64,000 nt of DNA from Jiangella gansuensis DSM 44835 (lineage in GTDB: Bacteria; Actinomycetota; Actinomycetes; Jiangellales; Jiangellaceae), in the NCBI RefSeq assembly GCF_000515395.1, contig NZ_KI911782.1, positions 1,341,090 through 1,405,089 of the forward strand, written 5' to 3'. The notes under the pieces are model-generated. The model did not search any database. It was not told the DNA's origin and was given only the letters and a program-made list of their open reading frames with translations. Position numbers and translations under genes: made by a program. Shown in pieces: positions 1-8,393 of this stretch; position 1 is the first letter of the stretch; each line of letters starts with the position of its first letter.

Positions 1-369
1 CGGGTCGTCCAGCGGCATGCACGAGTTGGCCCGGCCGGTGAACCCACCGGCGGCCCGCAGCAGCCAGCCGCCGAGCCACTCGGTTTCCAGCGCCTGCCAG
101 CCGTGCACCGCGGCGCTCTCCAGGTCGCGAACGTCGCGGCGGGTGACGGTCCGCGCCGGCACCGCCTTGACGGCGACGACGTCGGGCTCGGCGACCTCCA
201 GCCGGTCGCTGCCGCGGTCGGGCCGGATCCGCAGAACGCCGTCGGACCACGACTCGAGCGTCCCGAGCACGTCGGTCGCGCCGAAGACGTCGTCATGCAG
301 CCGGTAGCGGACCACGACGCGCCGTCCTACCAGCGCGGATGCGTCGGGATGAACCCTGGGCTGTCTCAT
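1..369 (-). CDS. GNAT-family N-acetyltransferase, N-terminal part (runs off the window edge)
   Basis: Reading the minus strand from ATG at 369 gives 123 uninterrupted codons to the window edge, starting MRQPRVHPDAS and containing VGRRVVVRYRL and AAVHGWQALETEWLGGWLLR. The WLGGWLLRAAGGFTGRANS stretch resembles the GNAT protein, described as N-acetylglutamate-synthase-like, that often neighbours ferredoxin fdxA in actinobacteria; that link is from memory. AAGG lies about 7 nt before the ATG. The acetyl-CoA binding half lies outside the window, so substrate cannot be judged. It is divergent from fdxA across about 108 bp. Confidence 0.6.
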   Translation of the reverse strand, partial: MRQPRVHPDASALVGRRVVVRYRLHDDVFGATDVLGTLESWSDGVLRIRPDRGSDRLEVAEPDVVAVKAVPARTVTRRDVRDLESAAVHGWQALETEWLGGWLLRAAGGFTGRANSCMPLDDP

Positions 370-477
370 AGGCTGACCTTGGTGCACGATGGACGAGGGG
401 CACCGCGATACTAGGTGCGGGACCCGCGTGACTGTTCAGCCGGCTCAGTCGCCGGCTTTCGATAGGAGGACATCGCC

Positions 478-807
478 GTGACGTACGTCATCGCGCAGCC
501 TTGCGTCGATCTCAAGGACCTCGCGTGCGTCGAGGAATGCCCGGTCGACTGCATCTACGAGGGCGAGCGGATGCTCTACATCCACCCGGATGAGTGCGTC
601 GACTGTGGGGCCTGCGAGCCGGTCTGCCCGGTGGAGGCGATCTTCTACGAGGACGACGTGCCTGGGGAGTGGAAGGACTACTACACAGCGAACGTCGAGT
701 TCTTCGACGACCTCGGCTCGCCCGGTGGGGCCGCCAAGCTGGGCGCCATCGCCAAGGACCACCCGCTCGTCGCCGCCCTGCCGCCGCAGGAGACCGGGGA
801 GCACTGA
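478..807 (+). CDS. fdxA: 7Fe ferredoxin FdxA
   Basis: Small cytoplasmic electron carrier of 109 residues holding one 3Fe-4S and one 4Fe-4S cluster. The cysteine pattern is complete: C9, C17 and C50 match the 3Fe-4S ligands and C21, C40, C43 and C46 the 4Fe-4S ligands of Azotobacter-type 7Fe ferredoxins, with C25 as an extra cysteine. The [12 protein letters not shown] motif is at 40-51. The start is GTG with AGGAGGA at 464-470. A 7-bp hairpin (AGCCGGC/GCCGGCT, 438-457) lies just before the ribosome site and may be a leader structure. dapC starts 4 bp after the stop, so the two are cotranscribed, as in many actinobacteria. Confidence 0.95.
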   Translation: MTYVIAQPCVDLKDLACVEECPVDCIYEGERMLYIHPDECVDCGACEPVCPVEAIFYEDDVPGEWKDYYTANVEFFDDLGSPGGAAKLGAIAKDHPLVAALPPQETGEH

Positions 808-811
808 GCAC

Positions 812-1900
812 GTGCCACGGTTGCCCGATTTCCCGTGGGACTCGCTGGTGCCCTTCGGGGAACGGGCCCGGCAGCACCCTGACGGCGTCGTCGACCTGTC
901 CGTCGGGACCCCGGTCGACCCGACGCCCGACGTCGTCCAGCACGCTTTGTCCGCGGCGGCCGATGCCCCGGGGTACCCGACGACGCTCGGGACGGCGGCG
1001 CTGCGCGAGGCGGCGGTGCGCTGGCTCGGGCGACGGGCAGGGGCGCCGGGGCTCGACCCCGGCGCCGTCGTTCCCACCGTCGGTTCGAAGGAACTGGTGG
1101 CGTGGCTGCCGACCCTGCTCGGACTGGGCGCGGGCGACGCCGTCGTTTTCCCGGAACTGGCGTACCCGACCTACGACATCGGCGCCCGGCTGGCCGGCGC
1201 CGACCCCGTCGCCAGCGACTCCGTCACCGCGCTCGGCCCGCGCCGGGTCGGCCTGATCTGGGTCAACTCGCCGGCCAACCCACACGGCCGGGTGCTGCCG
1301 GCGGCGCATCTGGCGAAGGTGGTCGCCTGGGCGCGGGAGCGCGGCGCAGTGGTTGCCTCCGACGAGTGCTACCTCGAACTGGGCTGGGACGCGGCTCCGG
1401 TGTCCGTGCTCGACCCCGCCGTCAACGGTGGGTCGTTGGACGGTGTGCTCGCCGTTCACTCGCTGTCCAAACGCTCTAACCTGGCCGGCTACCGGGCCGG
1501 CTTCGTCACCGGCGATCCGGCGTTGGTCAAGCGCGTGCTGGACGTGCGCAAGCACGCCGGTTTGATGGTCCCGGCGCCCGTCCAGGCGGCCATGACCGCG
1601 GCCCTCGAGGACGACGCCCACGTGGACCAGCAGCGCGAGCGCTACCGGCGCCGGCGTGACGTGCTGCGGCCGGCCCTGGTGGGAGCGGGATTCCGCATCG
1701 ACCACTCCGAAGCCGGGCTGTACCTGTGGGCCACCCGCGACGAGCCCTGCTGGGACACCGTCGGTTGGCTCGCGGAGCGCGGGATCCTGGTGGCGCCCGG
1801 CAGCTTCTACGGCGCGGGCGGCGGCTCGCACGTACGGGTGGCGCTCACGGCCACCGACGAGCGCATCGACGCCGCCGCCAAGCGCCTCTCCGCCGGCTGA
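812..1900 (+). CDS. dapC: Succinyldiaminopimelate transaminase DapC
   Basis: PLP-dependent class I/II aminotransferase of 362 residues that converts N-succinyl-2-amino-6-ketopimelate to N-succinyl-LL-diaminopimelate in the succinylase route to lysine and meso-DAP. Visible signatures are the SPANPHGRVL substrate/PLP region, SDECYLELGW, and the Schiff-base lysine K220 in SLSKRSNLAGYRAGF. The GTG start at 812 is the first in-frame start after fdxA and keeps the normal family length. Longer upstream extensions of this frame overlap fdxA and are not genuine. Position behind fdxA, and dapD and dapE within 12 kb, support DapC over a generic aminotransferase. Confidence 0.9.
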   Translation: MPRLPDFPWDSLVPFGERARQHPDGVVDLSVGTPVDPTPDVVQHALSAAADAPGYPTTLGTAALREAAVRWLGRRAGAPGLDPGAVVPTVGSKELVAWLPTLLGLGAGDAVVFPELAYPTYDIGARLAGADPVASDSVTALGPRRVGLIWVNSPANPHGRVLPAAHLAKVVAWARERGAVVASDECYLELGWDAAPVSVLDPAVNGGSLDGVLAVHSLSKRSNLAGYRAGFVTGDPALVKRVLDVRKHAGLMVPAPVQAAMTAALEDDAHVDQQRERYRRRRDVLRPALVGAGFRIDHSEAGLYLWATRDEPCWDTVGWLAERGILVAPGSFYGAGGGSHVRVALTATDERIDAAAKRLSAG

Positions 1901-1942
1901 CTCCCGCCGCCCGCCAGCGGCACAGCAGGCGTCCTCCCGCAC

Positions 1943-1991
1943 CCACAGGCAAGCATTCCTGGTGGAGCGGGTACACGCATGGTCCACGTGA
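1943..1991. repeat. Repeat family A, copy A1, left piece cut by the IS110 element
   Basis: The stretch from ACAGGCAAGCATTCCTGG to CATGGTCCACGTGA matches the right half of other family A copies (compare 52580-52632). It breaks off at the central GA of CACGTGATCATTT; the missing TCATTTGGGG reappears at 3112-3124 beyond the insertion sequence. No left arm is visible before 1943, so this copy was already partial. It lay between the convergent dapC and metallopeptidase genes. Confidence 0.75.
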
Positions 1992-1996
1992 CGCTT

Positions 1997-2845
1997 CTAT
2001 GTGTTGTCAAGCGGTTGTGGGGTGGACATGGTCGCGGTGAGTGTGCGGTAGAGCTCGCGGGCGATGTAGCGCTTGAGGCATCGGCGGATCTCGCGGGTGG
2101 ATAGTCCTTCGGCGGTGCGGCGGGCGGTGTAGGCGCGGGTGCGTTCGCAGCTGCGCATGCGGGTCAGCGCGATGGTGTGCAGAGCTCGGTTCAGGGCGCG
2201 GTCGCCTCCGTGGTTGAGACGGTGCCGGACGGTGCGGCCGCTGCTGGCCTGGAGCGGGCTGGCCCCGGCGAGGGTCGCGAACGCTGCCTCGCTGCGGCAC
2301 CGTCCGGGGTGGGAGAAGCTCACGACTGCCTGTGCCGCGCTGACAGGGCCGATGCCGTGCCGGTCGGTGAGCCCGGGTGCGAGGTCATCGACGATCTTCT
2401 GCAGTTGGTGACGGTTGTCCTTGAGCTGCTCGCGGGAGGCGCGTAGGGCGAGGGCCAGGCGCCGGATCTCGCCCTGCCGGATCGCCTGCTCACGACTGGC
2501 CTCTGCTGGACTGCGTCGGCGCGCGAGCGTGGTCAAGGTGGTGTCGGTGAGCGAGCCGCGCGCGGCCGCCCGATCACGGTCGTCGCCGGCGAGCAGCAGC
2601 GCCCGGAGTCGGTTGGTCTGCGCGGTCTGCGTGGTGGTGAGGTCGTGCCGGGCGCCGAGCAGGATTCGCAGTGCTTCCCGGTCCCCATCGGCGCGTGGGG
2701 TGGGCAGCCGCTCGATCCTGGTGTCGTTGCTGATGCTGATCGTCGCGATCGGCGCTCCGGTGGGGAGCGCGATCTCGACGTCATGGGTGTCACGGTGGGT
2801 GTCGACGCCAACGACGGCATCGACGAGGTCTGCCACACTTGGCAC
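1997..2845 (-). pseudogene. IS110-family transposase with an in-frame internal deletion
   Basis: The 282-residue frame starts with the DEDD-domain opening VVGVDTHRDTHDVEIALPTG (first catalytic Asp) and ends with an intact C-terminal domain (GIGPVSAAQAVVSFSHPGRC, then LAGASPLQASSGRTVRHRLN, the region holding the conserved serine). After residue about 43 (SISNDT) it jumps directly to RIERLPTPRADGDREALR. Family members are about 400 residues and carry the Glu and both later Asp of the RuvC-like domain in the lost stretch. The frame is open but the protein should be catalytically dead. The start is GTG. Confidence 0.8.
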
Positions 2846-2899
2846 TGGCCTGGAGTCCTTTCTGGGCGCGGGTCACGTCGGCACCGGCCTGGATGGGAT

Positions 2900-3060
2900 C
2901 ACCGAGCGGCACATCTGTGACGGGTCACGCCGAGCAAGGCGGACAGGCTTCTGATCAGGCCAGCAGGTGGGCCAGGCCGGTGCCGGCCACCCAGTGGACA
3001 GGTCAAGCGCAGGGCACGCCCACAGACGGCCAGATCATTTGCGAGTCACACCAGATGACC
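2900..3060 (-). ncRNA. Putative bridge RNA of the IS110 element
   Basis: IS110 elements encode a bridge RNA in the non-coding DNA upstream of the transposase, with a target loop followed by a donor loop. Read on the minus strand, this region holds in order: CAAATGATC (3041-3033), identical to the left target half; GTCCAC (3000-2995), complementary in polarity to the right target half; AGAAGC (2952-2947), as at the element's transposase-distal end; and TCACAGA (2920-2914), complementary to the other end including the core. Order and alternating polarity fit the known layout. Exact ends are unknown and the matches are short. Confidence 0.35.
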
Positions 3061-3111
3061 GACACCGAGCCTGGCAGCACTCCCACCCGGAGCACCGATA
3101 CGACACTCACA

Positions 3112-3124
3112 GATCATTTGGGGG
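3112..3124. repeat. Repeat family A, copy A1, right piece
   Basis: GATCATTTGGGGG is identical to the outer end of copy A5 (52622-52634). Joined to the piece ending at 1991 it restores the family A arm CACGTGATCATTTGG, which fixes the insertion point of the IS110 element. It lies 5 bp from the stop codon of the metallopeptidase gene. Confidence 0.7.
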
Positions 3125-3129
3125 ACTGG

Positions 3130-4710
3130 TTATGAGGCGGCGGCCGCGGCGGTCTGGGCGTCCGGGCCGATGCCCAGCGTCACCTCGTCGCCCGTACAGG
3201 TGACGACGGCGGACTGCTCCGCTCCGGCGAACGTGGTGCCGCCGGCTTGGTCGGCCGACCCTGAAGCCGTCGCGTCGGGGAAGGCGGCGGCGTAGAAGTC
3301 GGTGATGGTCTCGCACAGCGGGGTGGCGCCGCCGCGGTCGGCCAGCACGAGGGTCAGTGCGGTCTGTTCGCCCTGGCCCCACACGGTGACCTCGCCACCG
3401 GCCCAGGCCGCCACCCGGTCGCGGGGGTCGGAGAGTGCCGCGTCCTCGTCGTCGCCGGGGGCTTCGAGGAGGAACAGCAGGTCAGCGGCGCCGAAGGTGT
3501 CGGTGCGCGGCATGTCCCACCCGGCCGGGCCGGCGGGGTCGCGCACGTCGAGCGCCGCTTCGCCGTCGCGGTAGCGGTCGGGGAACAGGATCTGCGCGGT
3601 GGTGGTCGGCAGCGTGGCGTAGGTGGCGTCGATGGCCTCCCAGCCGCCGTCGAGGAAGACGTCGCAGCTGAAGGTCATGCCCTCGACGTAGGGGAACTCC
3701 AGCTGCCGGGCGACGAAGTGCGGCAGCTCGTCGAGGTCGGCGGTGGTCTGCCCGGACTGCGTCTGCAGCGAGAGCAGCTGGTCCAGCGGCAGGTGGGCGC
3801 CGATGAACTGCTGGCTGTACAGCGAGGCGTCGCCCTCGATGGCGTTGAGCGCGGCATAGGCGGCGTCGGACCCGGACTCGGCCGCGATGGCCTCCTGATC
3901 GGGCAGCCCGAGCGCCGCGTCGGCCTGGGCGTGCACCAGCTCGTGCGCGGTGACGAACGTGCCGAGCGCGTCCATCTCCTCCGAGCCGATGACCAGCTCC
4001 TGAGTCTCGGGGTCGTAGAAGCCGCCGACGCCGGCGTCGAGCGCGTCGAGCTGGGACTGGACGAGGTCGGTACCGGGTTCGACGGCGCCCAGCGCGGCCA
4101 GCAGCCGGGAGTCGACCGCGGCCTGCTCGGCGTCGAGCTCTTCCGAGGTCAGCTCGACGGCGCGGCGCTGGACCTCGTCGATGCTGACGAACTCGATGTC
4201 GAGCCCGTCGGTGGCCGGCAGCCCACGCTCCTCGGCGACGATCTGCTGGATCGCGGCCACCTGGGTCTCGACGTCGGCGTCGGGGATGGAACCACCGTCG
4301 CCACCGAACCCGAGGCCGCCGCTGCCGAGGCACTGGAACAGGATGGGGTCGAGGTCGCCCATGCCCTCCATGCCGCCGAGCAGGTCCTCGAGCCCGGAGC
4401 CGTCGCCGCCGAGCAGGTCCTCGAGGCCGCCGAAGCCGCCGAGCAGGTCCTCCAGGCCGCCGGTGCCCGACGACTCCTCCCGCGCCGCGGCCAGCTCGTC
4501 GCGTGCGGCGTCGCGTTCGGCCCGCAGGTCGTCGACCTGGCGATCCATGAGCAGGTACACCACGCCGGCCAGGATGAGCCCGACGGCGAGCGCGAGCGCC
4601 GTGGCCACCTTCCACACCGTGGTGCCGGACCCGCCCGGCGACGGCGCGGCTGGCGGCGTAGACGACGACGGCGTGGACGGCGGCGGAGGCGGCGGGGACG
4701 TGCTGCTCAT
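3130..4710 (-). CDS. Membrane-anchored putative zinc metallopeptidase with HExxH motif
   Basis: The 526-residue protein has a proline-rich cytoplasmic N-terminus (1-31), one transmembrane helix (about 32-54), a charged linker, three GLEDLLGG repeats around residues 85-115, and an extracellular domain carrying HELVH at 256-260 within FVTAHELVHAQAD, a zincin-type active site. The third zinc ligand is probably among the acidic residues after QEAIAAESGSDAAY. It resembles uncharacterised actinobacterial membrane metalloproteases; substrate unknown. ATG start. The downstream side abuts the IS110 insertion, so any original terminator there is disrupted. Confidence 0.7.
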   Translation of the reverse strand: MSSTSPPPPPPSTPSSSTPPAAPSPGGSGTTVWKVATALALAVGLILAGVVYLLMDRQVDDLRAERDAARDELAAAREESSGTGGLEDLLGGFGGLEDLLGGDGSGLEDLLGGMEGMGDLDPILFQCLGSGGLGFGGDGGSIPDADVETQVAAIQQIVAEERGLPATDGLDIEFVSIDEVQRRAVELTSEELDAEQAAVDSRLLAALGAVEPGTDLVQSQLDALDAGVGGFYDPETQELVIGSEEMDALGTFVTAHELVHAQADAALGLPDQEAIAAESGSDAAYAALNAIEGDASLYSQQFIGAHLPLDQLLSLQTQSGQTTADLDELPHFVARQLEFPYVEGMTFSCDVFLDGGWEAIDATYATLPTTTAQILFPDRYRDGEAALDVRDPAGPAGWDMPRTDTFGAADLLFLLEAPGDDEDAALSDPRDRVAAWAGGEVTVWGQGEQTALTLVLADRGGATPLCETITDFYAAAFPDATASGSADQAGGTTFAGAEQSAVVTCTGDEVTLGIGPDAQTAAAAAS

Positions 4711-4747
4711 GATCCCTCCACCGTAGCCGGACGGTCCGCCGCTTGGG

Positions 4748-6307
4748 TCATGCCGTAATCACCGCCGTGGTCTCCACCCGGGGGTCGCGCGCGGACAGCC
4801 TCGTCCCGTCGTCGTCGACCCGGATCAGCGACACCGGTCCCCAGCCGGACTGCGGCCCGTCGACGGGCTCGACCTCGTGGCCGAGCCGCCGCAGCCCGTC
4901 GACCACTCGGGCGGGGACGTCCGGCTCCACTCGCACGTGCGACCCGCTTGGCCGCTGCGCCGGCAACGCGACCGTCCACCGGCCCCTGACCTGTGCCACG
5001 TCGGGGTCGAGCCCAGCACCGAGCACCCAGGCGGCCAGTTGCAGGATCAGCTGCGGCTGCACGTGACCGCCGCGGGTGCCGAGCAGCAGCGCGAGGTCGT
5101 CGTCGCGGGTCCACAGCGTCGGCGACAGCGTGTGCATCGGCCGCCGGCCGGGTGCCAGCTCCCCGGGATGCCCCGCGGCCAGGTTGAAGCCGCGGCCGCG
5201 GTCGTGCAGCAGGAAACCCGCCGCCCCGGCACCGACGCCGGACCCGAGGCCGGAGAAGTTGGACTGGATGAGCGAGACCCCGAGGCCGGACGCGTCCAGG
5301 ACGCACAGGTACGCGGTGCCGCCGGCGGCCAGGGCGGGTGGGTGACGATCCCGCGCCCGACCGGGGTCGACGCTCGCGGCGACGGCGTCCATGCGGGCTG
5401 GGTCGAGCAGCCGCTGCAGGTCCACCGGGACCAGCGACGGGTCGACGACGACGCCGTCGCGCTCGGCGGCCAGGGCCCGGTGCGCCTCGATCATCAGGTG
5501 CCAGTCGCGCGGATCGGCGGGGTCCGCGCCCCAGCCGAGGCGTTCCAGGACCACGCAGGCGCCGATGCCGAGGTAACCCTGGGAGTTCGGCGGCACCGTC
5601 CACCCGGTGGCGCCCCACGCGTCCACCGACAGGGCCTCGACCCAGTCGGCCTGGTCGCGTCGCAGATCGTCGGCGGTGATGACGCCGCCGACGGCGTCGA
5701 TGATCGCTCGTCCGGCCGCGCCGCCGTAGAACGCCTCGCGGCCGCCGTCGGCCACGGCACGTAGCGTCCGCGCCAACTGCGCCCGGACGACGGGCGACCC
5801 CACCGACGTCGCGGCGAACATCGGCGCGGCTGCCTCCTGGTCAGCCAGCAGCTCCCGCGAGCCCTGGAACGCCAGGACCAGTTCGTCGCTGGCCGGGAAA
5901 CCGTCCGTAGCCAGCCGGATCGCGGGCGCGAGCACGCTCGCCAGCGGCAGCGCGCCCAGCCGTGACGACAGTGCAACCCACCCGTCGACGCAGCCGGGCA
6001 CCGGGATGGCGCCGGGGTGGCTGCGCGGGATCTCGCGGTGGCCGGCCGCGCGCAGCGACGCGGCGTCGACGCCCGCGCCGGCCCGGCCGGATGCGTTGAG
6101 CGCGAGCGGCGTCGCCGCCCCGGGCTGGTGGACCAGTGCGAACAGGTCGCCGCCGACGCCACACGTCTCCGGCGCCACGACTCCTTGGACGGCGCAGGCG
6201 GCGATGGCCGCGTCGACGGCGTTGCCGCCGGCCTGCAGGATCTCGGCACCGGCGCGCGCACTCAGGGTGTGCGGGGTGGCGACCACCCCGCCGGAGCTGC
6301 TCGGCAT
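4748..6307 (-). CDS. Gamma-glutamyltransferase family Ntn-hydrolase
   Basis: The 519-residue protein has the GGT family layout: an N-terminal large-subunit region (GGNAVDAAIAACAVQGVVAPETCGVGGDLF in two adjoining blocks), then a small subunit starting near T331 in GGTAYLCVLDASG, the expected autocatalytic cleavage site and nucleophile. The family hydrolyses or transfers gamma-glutamyl groups from glutathione and related amides. The usual THFSVVD context is replaced by TAYLCVLD, and no signal peptide is visible, so it may be a cytoplasmic paralogue acting on another gamma-glutamyl compound. It starts 7 bp after the preceding gene on the same strand, indicating cotranscription. Confidence 0.85.
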   Translation of the reverse strand: MPSSSGGVVATPHTLSARAGAEILQAGGNAVDAAIAACAVQGVVAPETCGVGGDLFALVHQPGAATPLALNASGRAGAGVDAASLRAAGHREIPRSHPGAIPVPGCVDGWVALSSRLGALPLASVLAPAIRLATDGFPASDELVLAFQGSRELLADQEAAAPMFAATSVGSPVVRAQLARTLRAVADGGREAFYGGAAGRAIIDAVGGVITADDLRRDQADWVEALSVDAWGATGWTVPPNSQGYLGIGACVVLERLGWGADPADPRDWHLMIEAHRALAAERDGVVVDPSLVPVDLQRLLDPARMDAVAASVDPGRARDRHPPALAAGGTAYLCVLDASGLGVSLIQSNFSGLGSGVGAGAAGFLLHDRGRGFNLAAGHPGELAPGRRPMHTLSPTLWTRDDDLALLLGTRGGHVQPQLILQLAAWVLGAGLDPDVAQVRGRWTVALPAQRPSGSHVRVEPDVPARVVDGLRRLGHEVEPVDGPQSGWGPVSLIRVDDDGTRLSARDPRVETTAVITA

Positions 6308-6314
6308 CGTGGCG

Positions 6315-7292
6315 TCATGACCCTTCGACGACGTCGATGTGGACGTGGTCCAGGTGGCGCAGCGTCACGTCCTCGGTGTTGCCTGACGGGTGCGTGTAGT
6401 CGCGCCATCCTTCGTCGGACCGGCGCGCCGACCATATCTTGTCGTCGTAGATGACGGTGGCGACGCCGAGGTCGTCGGCAAAGGCGGTGACCCAGTGCGC
6501 CAGCGCCCAGCCGCGCCGGTTGACGTCGGCGTCGTCGTGCGGGCGGAGCATGACGTCGAGCGCGCGCCCGTCGTAGTGTGCCGAGCCCTCGACGTGCCCG
6601 GAGTCGACCCCGCCGGGCTGGAACCCGCCGATGTCGAGATCGCCGAAAGTGGTGACCAGCTGATCGCGGACGGCGCGGGCGCGGTCGGTGAGGCCGTCTT
6701 CGCCTTCGGCTTGGGTGGCGTGATCGCCCGGGGAGAACTGGCAGTGGAACGCCGCCTCGGAATTGCCGGTCAGCGCGGACGCCAGGATGCGGGCGTCGTC
6801 CTCGTGGTCGGCATAGGCGTTGGGGAAGGCGCTGCGCTGGACCTCCTGCGCGGCCACCGTGACCTCCATGGCCCGGTAGTCGGGTACCTGGACGAGGGCG
6901 TCGTAGAAGGCGCCGGCGGAGTAGACGGGGTCGCGGATCTGCTCCGGTGTGCCCCAGCCCTGTGACGGCCGCTGCTGGAACAGGCCCAGGGAGTCGCGGT
7001 CGCCGTAGCTGAGGTTGTAGATGTCGGATTCCTGGTACGCGGTGGCAAGCGCGATGGTGACGGCGCGCGCGGGCAGGCCGCGTTCCACCCCGACGGCGGC
7101 GATGGTGGCCGCATGCCGGGCCTGTTCCGGTGTCAGCTGGACGGTGCGGCCGTCGACGGTGGCCCGGCACTCCGCGTGCGTGCCGAACGGTCCGCCGTCG
7201 CGGCCGACCCACCAGATGAGCAGCGCGGCGATGCACCCGCCGAGGGCGACGAGGGTGCCGAGGGTGGCCATCAGGCGGGCAGCGCGACTCAT
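6315..7292 (-). CDS. Secreted or membrane-anchored transglycosylase-like protein with C-terminal ARB_07466-type domain
   Basis: The 325-residue protein has an N-terminal hydrophobic segment (about 8-30), then a lysozyme-like helical region (ERGLPARAVTIALATAYQES, then YGDRDSLGLFQQRPSQGWG), typical of actinobacterial wall-associated proteins, and a C-terminal domain with GSAHYDGRALDVML and HLDHVHIDV, resembling hydrolase-like ARB_07466 domains. It is likely a cell-wall enzyme or scaffold. ATG at 7292 is chosen because the hydrophobic segment follows it; no strong ribosome site is visible and an upstream extension lacks family character. Probably in an operon with the gamma-glutamyltransferase gene. 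Confidence 0.65.
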   Translation of the reverse strand: MSRAARLMATLGTLVALGGCIAALLIWWVGRDGGPFGTHAECRATVDGRTVQLTPEQARHAATIAAVGVERGLPARAVTIALATAYQESDIYNLSYGDRDSLGLFQQRPSQGWGTPEQIRDPVYSAGAFYDALVQVPDYRAMEVTVAAQEVQRSAFPNAYADHEDDARILASALTGNSEAAFHCQFSPGDHATQAEGEDGLTDRARAVRDQLVTTFGDLDIGGFQPGGVDSGHVEGSAHYDGRALDVMLRPHDDADVNRRGWALAHWVTAFADDLGVATVIYDDKIWSARRSDEGWRDYTHPSGNTEDVTLRHLDHVHIDVVEGS

Positions 7293-7350
7293 GAGGTAGT
7301 GAGAACGTCTTCGACTCGGCCGGTGGTTCCGGTGTGCGGGGGACGCGGCG

Positions 7351-8283
7351 TCAGTTGGCGTGCAGGGCCGCGTTGAGGCCGCCCCAGGCTCCGGAGCGGG
7401 GCAGTGCCTCGACGGCACCGGTCAGGCTGTTGCGGCGGAACAGCAGGCCGTCACGTCCGGAGAGCTCGGCGGCTTTCACGACGCGGTCGTCGGGCAGGCT
7501 GACCTTGGTGCCGGCCGTGATGTAGCAGCCGGCCTCGACGATGCAGCCGTCGCCGAGCGAGATGCCGATGCCGGCGTTCGCCCCGATCAGGCAGCCGGAA
7601 CCCACGGTGATGGTTTCCTTGCCGCCGCCGGACAGCGTCCCCATGATCGAGGCGCCGCCGCCCACGTCGGATCCGTCGCCGACGACGACGCCTGCGGAGA
7701 TGCGCCCTTCGACCATGGAGCTGCCGAGCGTGCCGGCGTTGTAGTTGACGAAGCCCTCGTGCATGACGGTGGTGCCGTCGGCCAGGTGGGCGCCGAGCCG
7801 CACCCGGTCGGCGTCGGCGATGCGCACCCCGGACGGCACGACGTAGTCGACCATGCGGGGGAACTTGTCGATGCCGTAGACGGTGACCGGCCCGCGCCGC
7901 CGCAGCCGGAGCCGGGTGCGCTCGAACCCGTCGACCCGGCACGGGCCGTGGTTGGTCCACACGACGTTGCTGAGCACGCCGAAGATGCCGTCGAGGTTCT
8001 GTTCGCGCGGCGCCACCAGGCGGTGCGACAGCAGGTGGAGCCGGAGGTACGCGTCGTAGGCGTCCGTGGGCGGGTTGTCGAGCTGTGCCTCGGTCTCGAC
8101 GATGGCCTGCCGGACCTCGCGGTCGCGGTCTTCTCCTTCGAGGTCGCGCAGCTCGACGAGGGCGTCGTCAGAGTACGTCGGCGGTTTGCCGAGCGCCGGA
8201 GATGGGTACCAAACGTCCAAGATCGTTCCATCTGTGGCGATTGTTGCCAGCCCGAATCCCCAGGCCGAACGCGCGTCGGTCAT
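7351..8283 (-). CDS. dapD: Tetrahydrodipicolinate N-succinyltransferase DapD
   Basis: The 310-residue enzyme transfers succinyl from succinyl-CoA to tetrahydrodipicolinate in lysine/DAP synthesis. The C-terminal half shows the left-handed beta-helix hexapeptide pattern ([20 protein letters not shown], then [20 protein letters not shown], then [20 protein letters not shown]). [18 protein letters not shown] is the family core; the length matches actinobacterial DapD. ATG start. The next enzymes of the route, DapC and DapE, are encoded elsewhere in this window but on separate transcripts. Confidence 0.95.
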   Translation of the reverse strand: MTDARSAWGFGLATIATDGTILDVWYPSPALGKPPTYSDDALVELRDLEGEDRDREVRQAIVETEAQLDNPPTDAYDAYLRLHLLSHRLVAPREQNLDGIFGVLSNVVWTNHGPCRVDGFERTRLRLRRRGPVTVYGIDKFPRMVDYVVPSGVRIADADRVRLGAHLADGTTVMHEGFVNYNAGTLGSSMVEGRISAGVVVGDGSDVGGGASIMGTLSGGGKETITVGSGCLIGANAGIGISLGDGCIVEAGCYITAGTKVSLPDDRVVKAAELSGRDGLLFRRNSLTGAVEALPRSGAWGGLNAALHAN

Positions 8284-8393
8284 GGGGATCAGCCTACGGA
8301 ACGGCGACGAGGTGAGTGAACGCAGTGGTCGGGTGAGGGACGAGGCCGGCGGTGACGTGCGGCGACGTGATGGTTGAGTGGAGGGAGAACTGG

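Larger units (their letters stand above)
1992..3111 (-). mobile_element. Decayed IS110-type insertion sequence inside a family A palindrome
   Basis: The boundaries come from the interrupted palindrome: CACGTGA at its left edge and GATCATTTGG at its right edge, sharing a GA dinucleotide as expected of the 2-bp core used by IS110 elements, which lack terminal inverted repeats. The element is about 1.1 kb with one transposase frame on the minus strand and about 265 bp of non-coding DNA upstream of it. Full IS110 members are usually nearer 1.4-1.5 kb; the shortfall matches the internal deletion in the transposase gene. Confidence 0.75.

Noticed and set aside
3130-4710. Anti-parallel reading of the metallopeptidase region as a separate plus-strand gene (3718-4758)
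   Set aside because: No ribosome site and no motif; the minus-strand frame has a transmembrane helix and HELVH.
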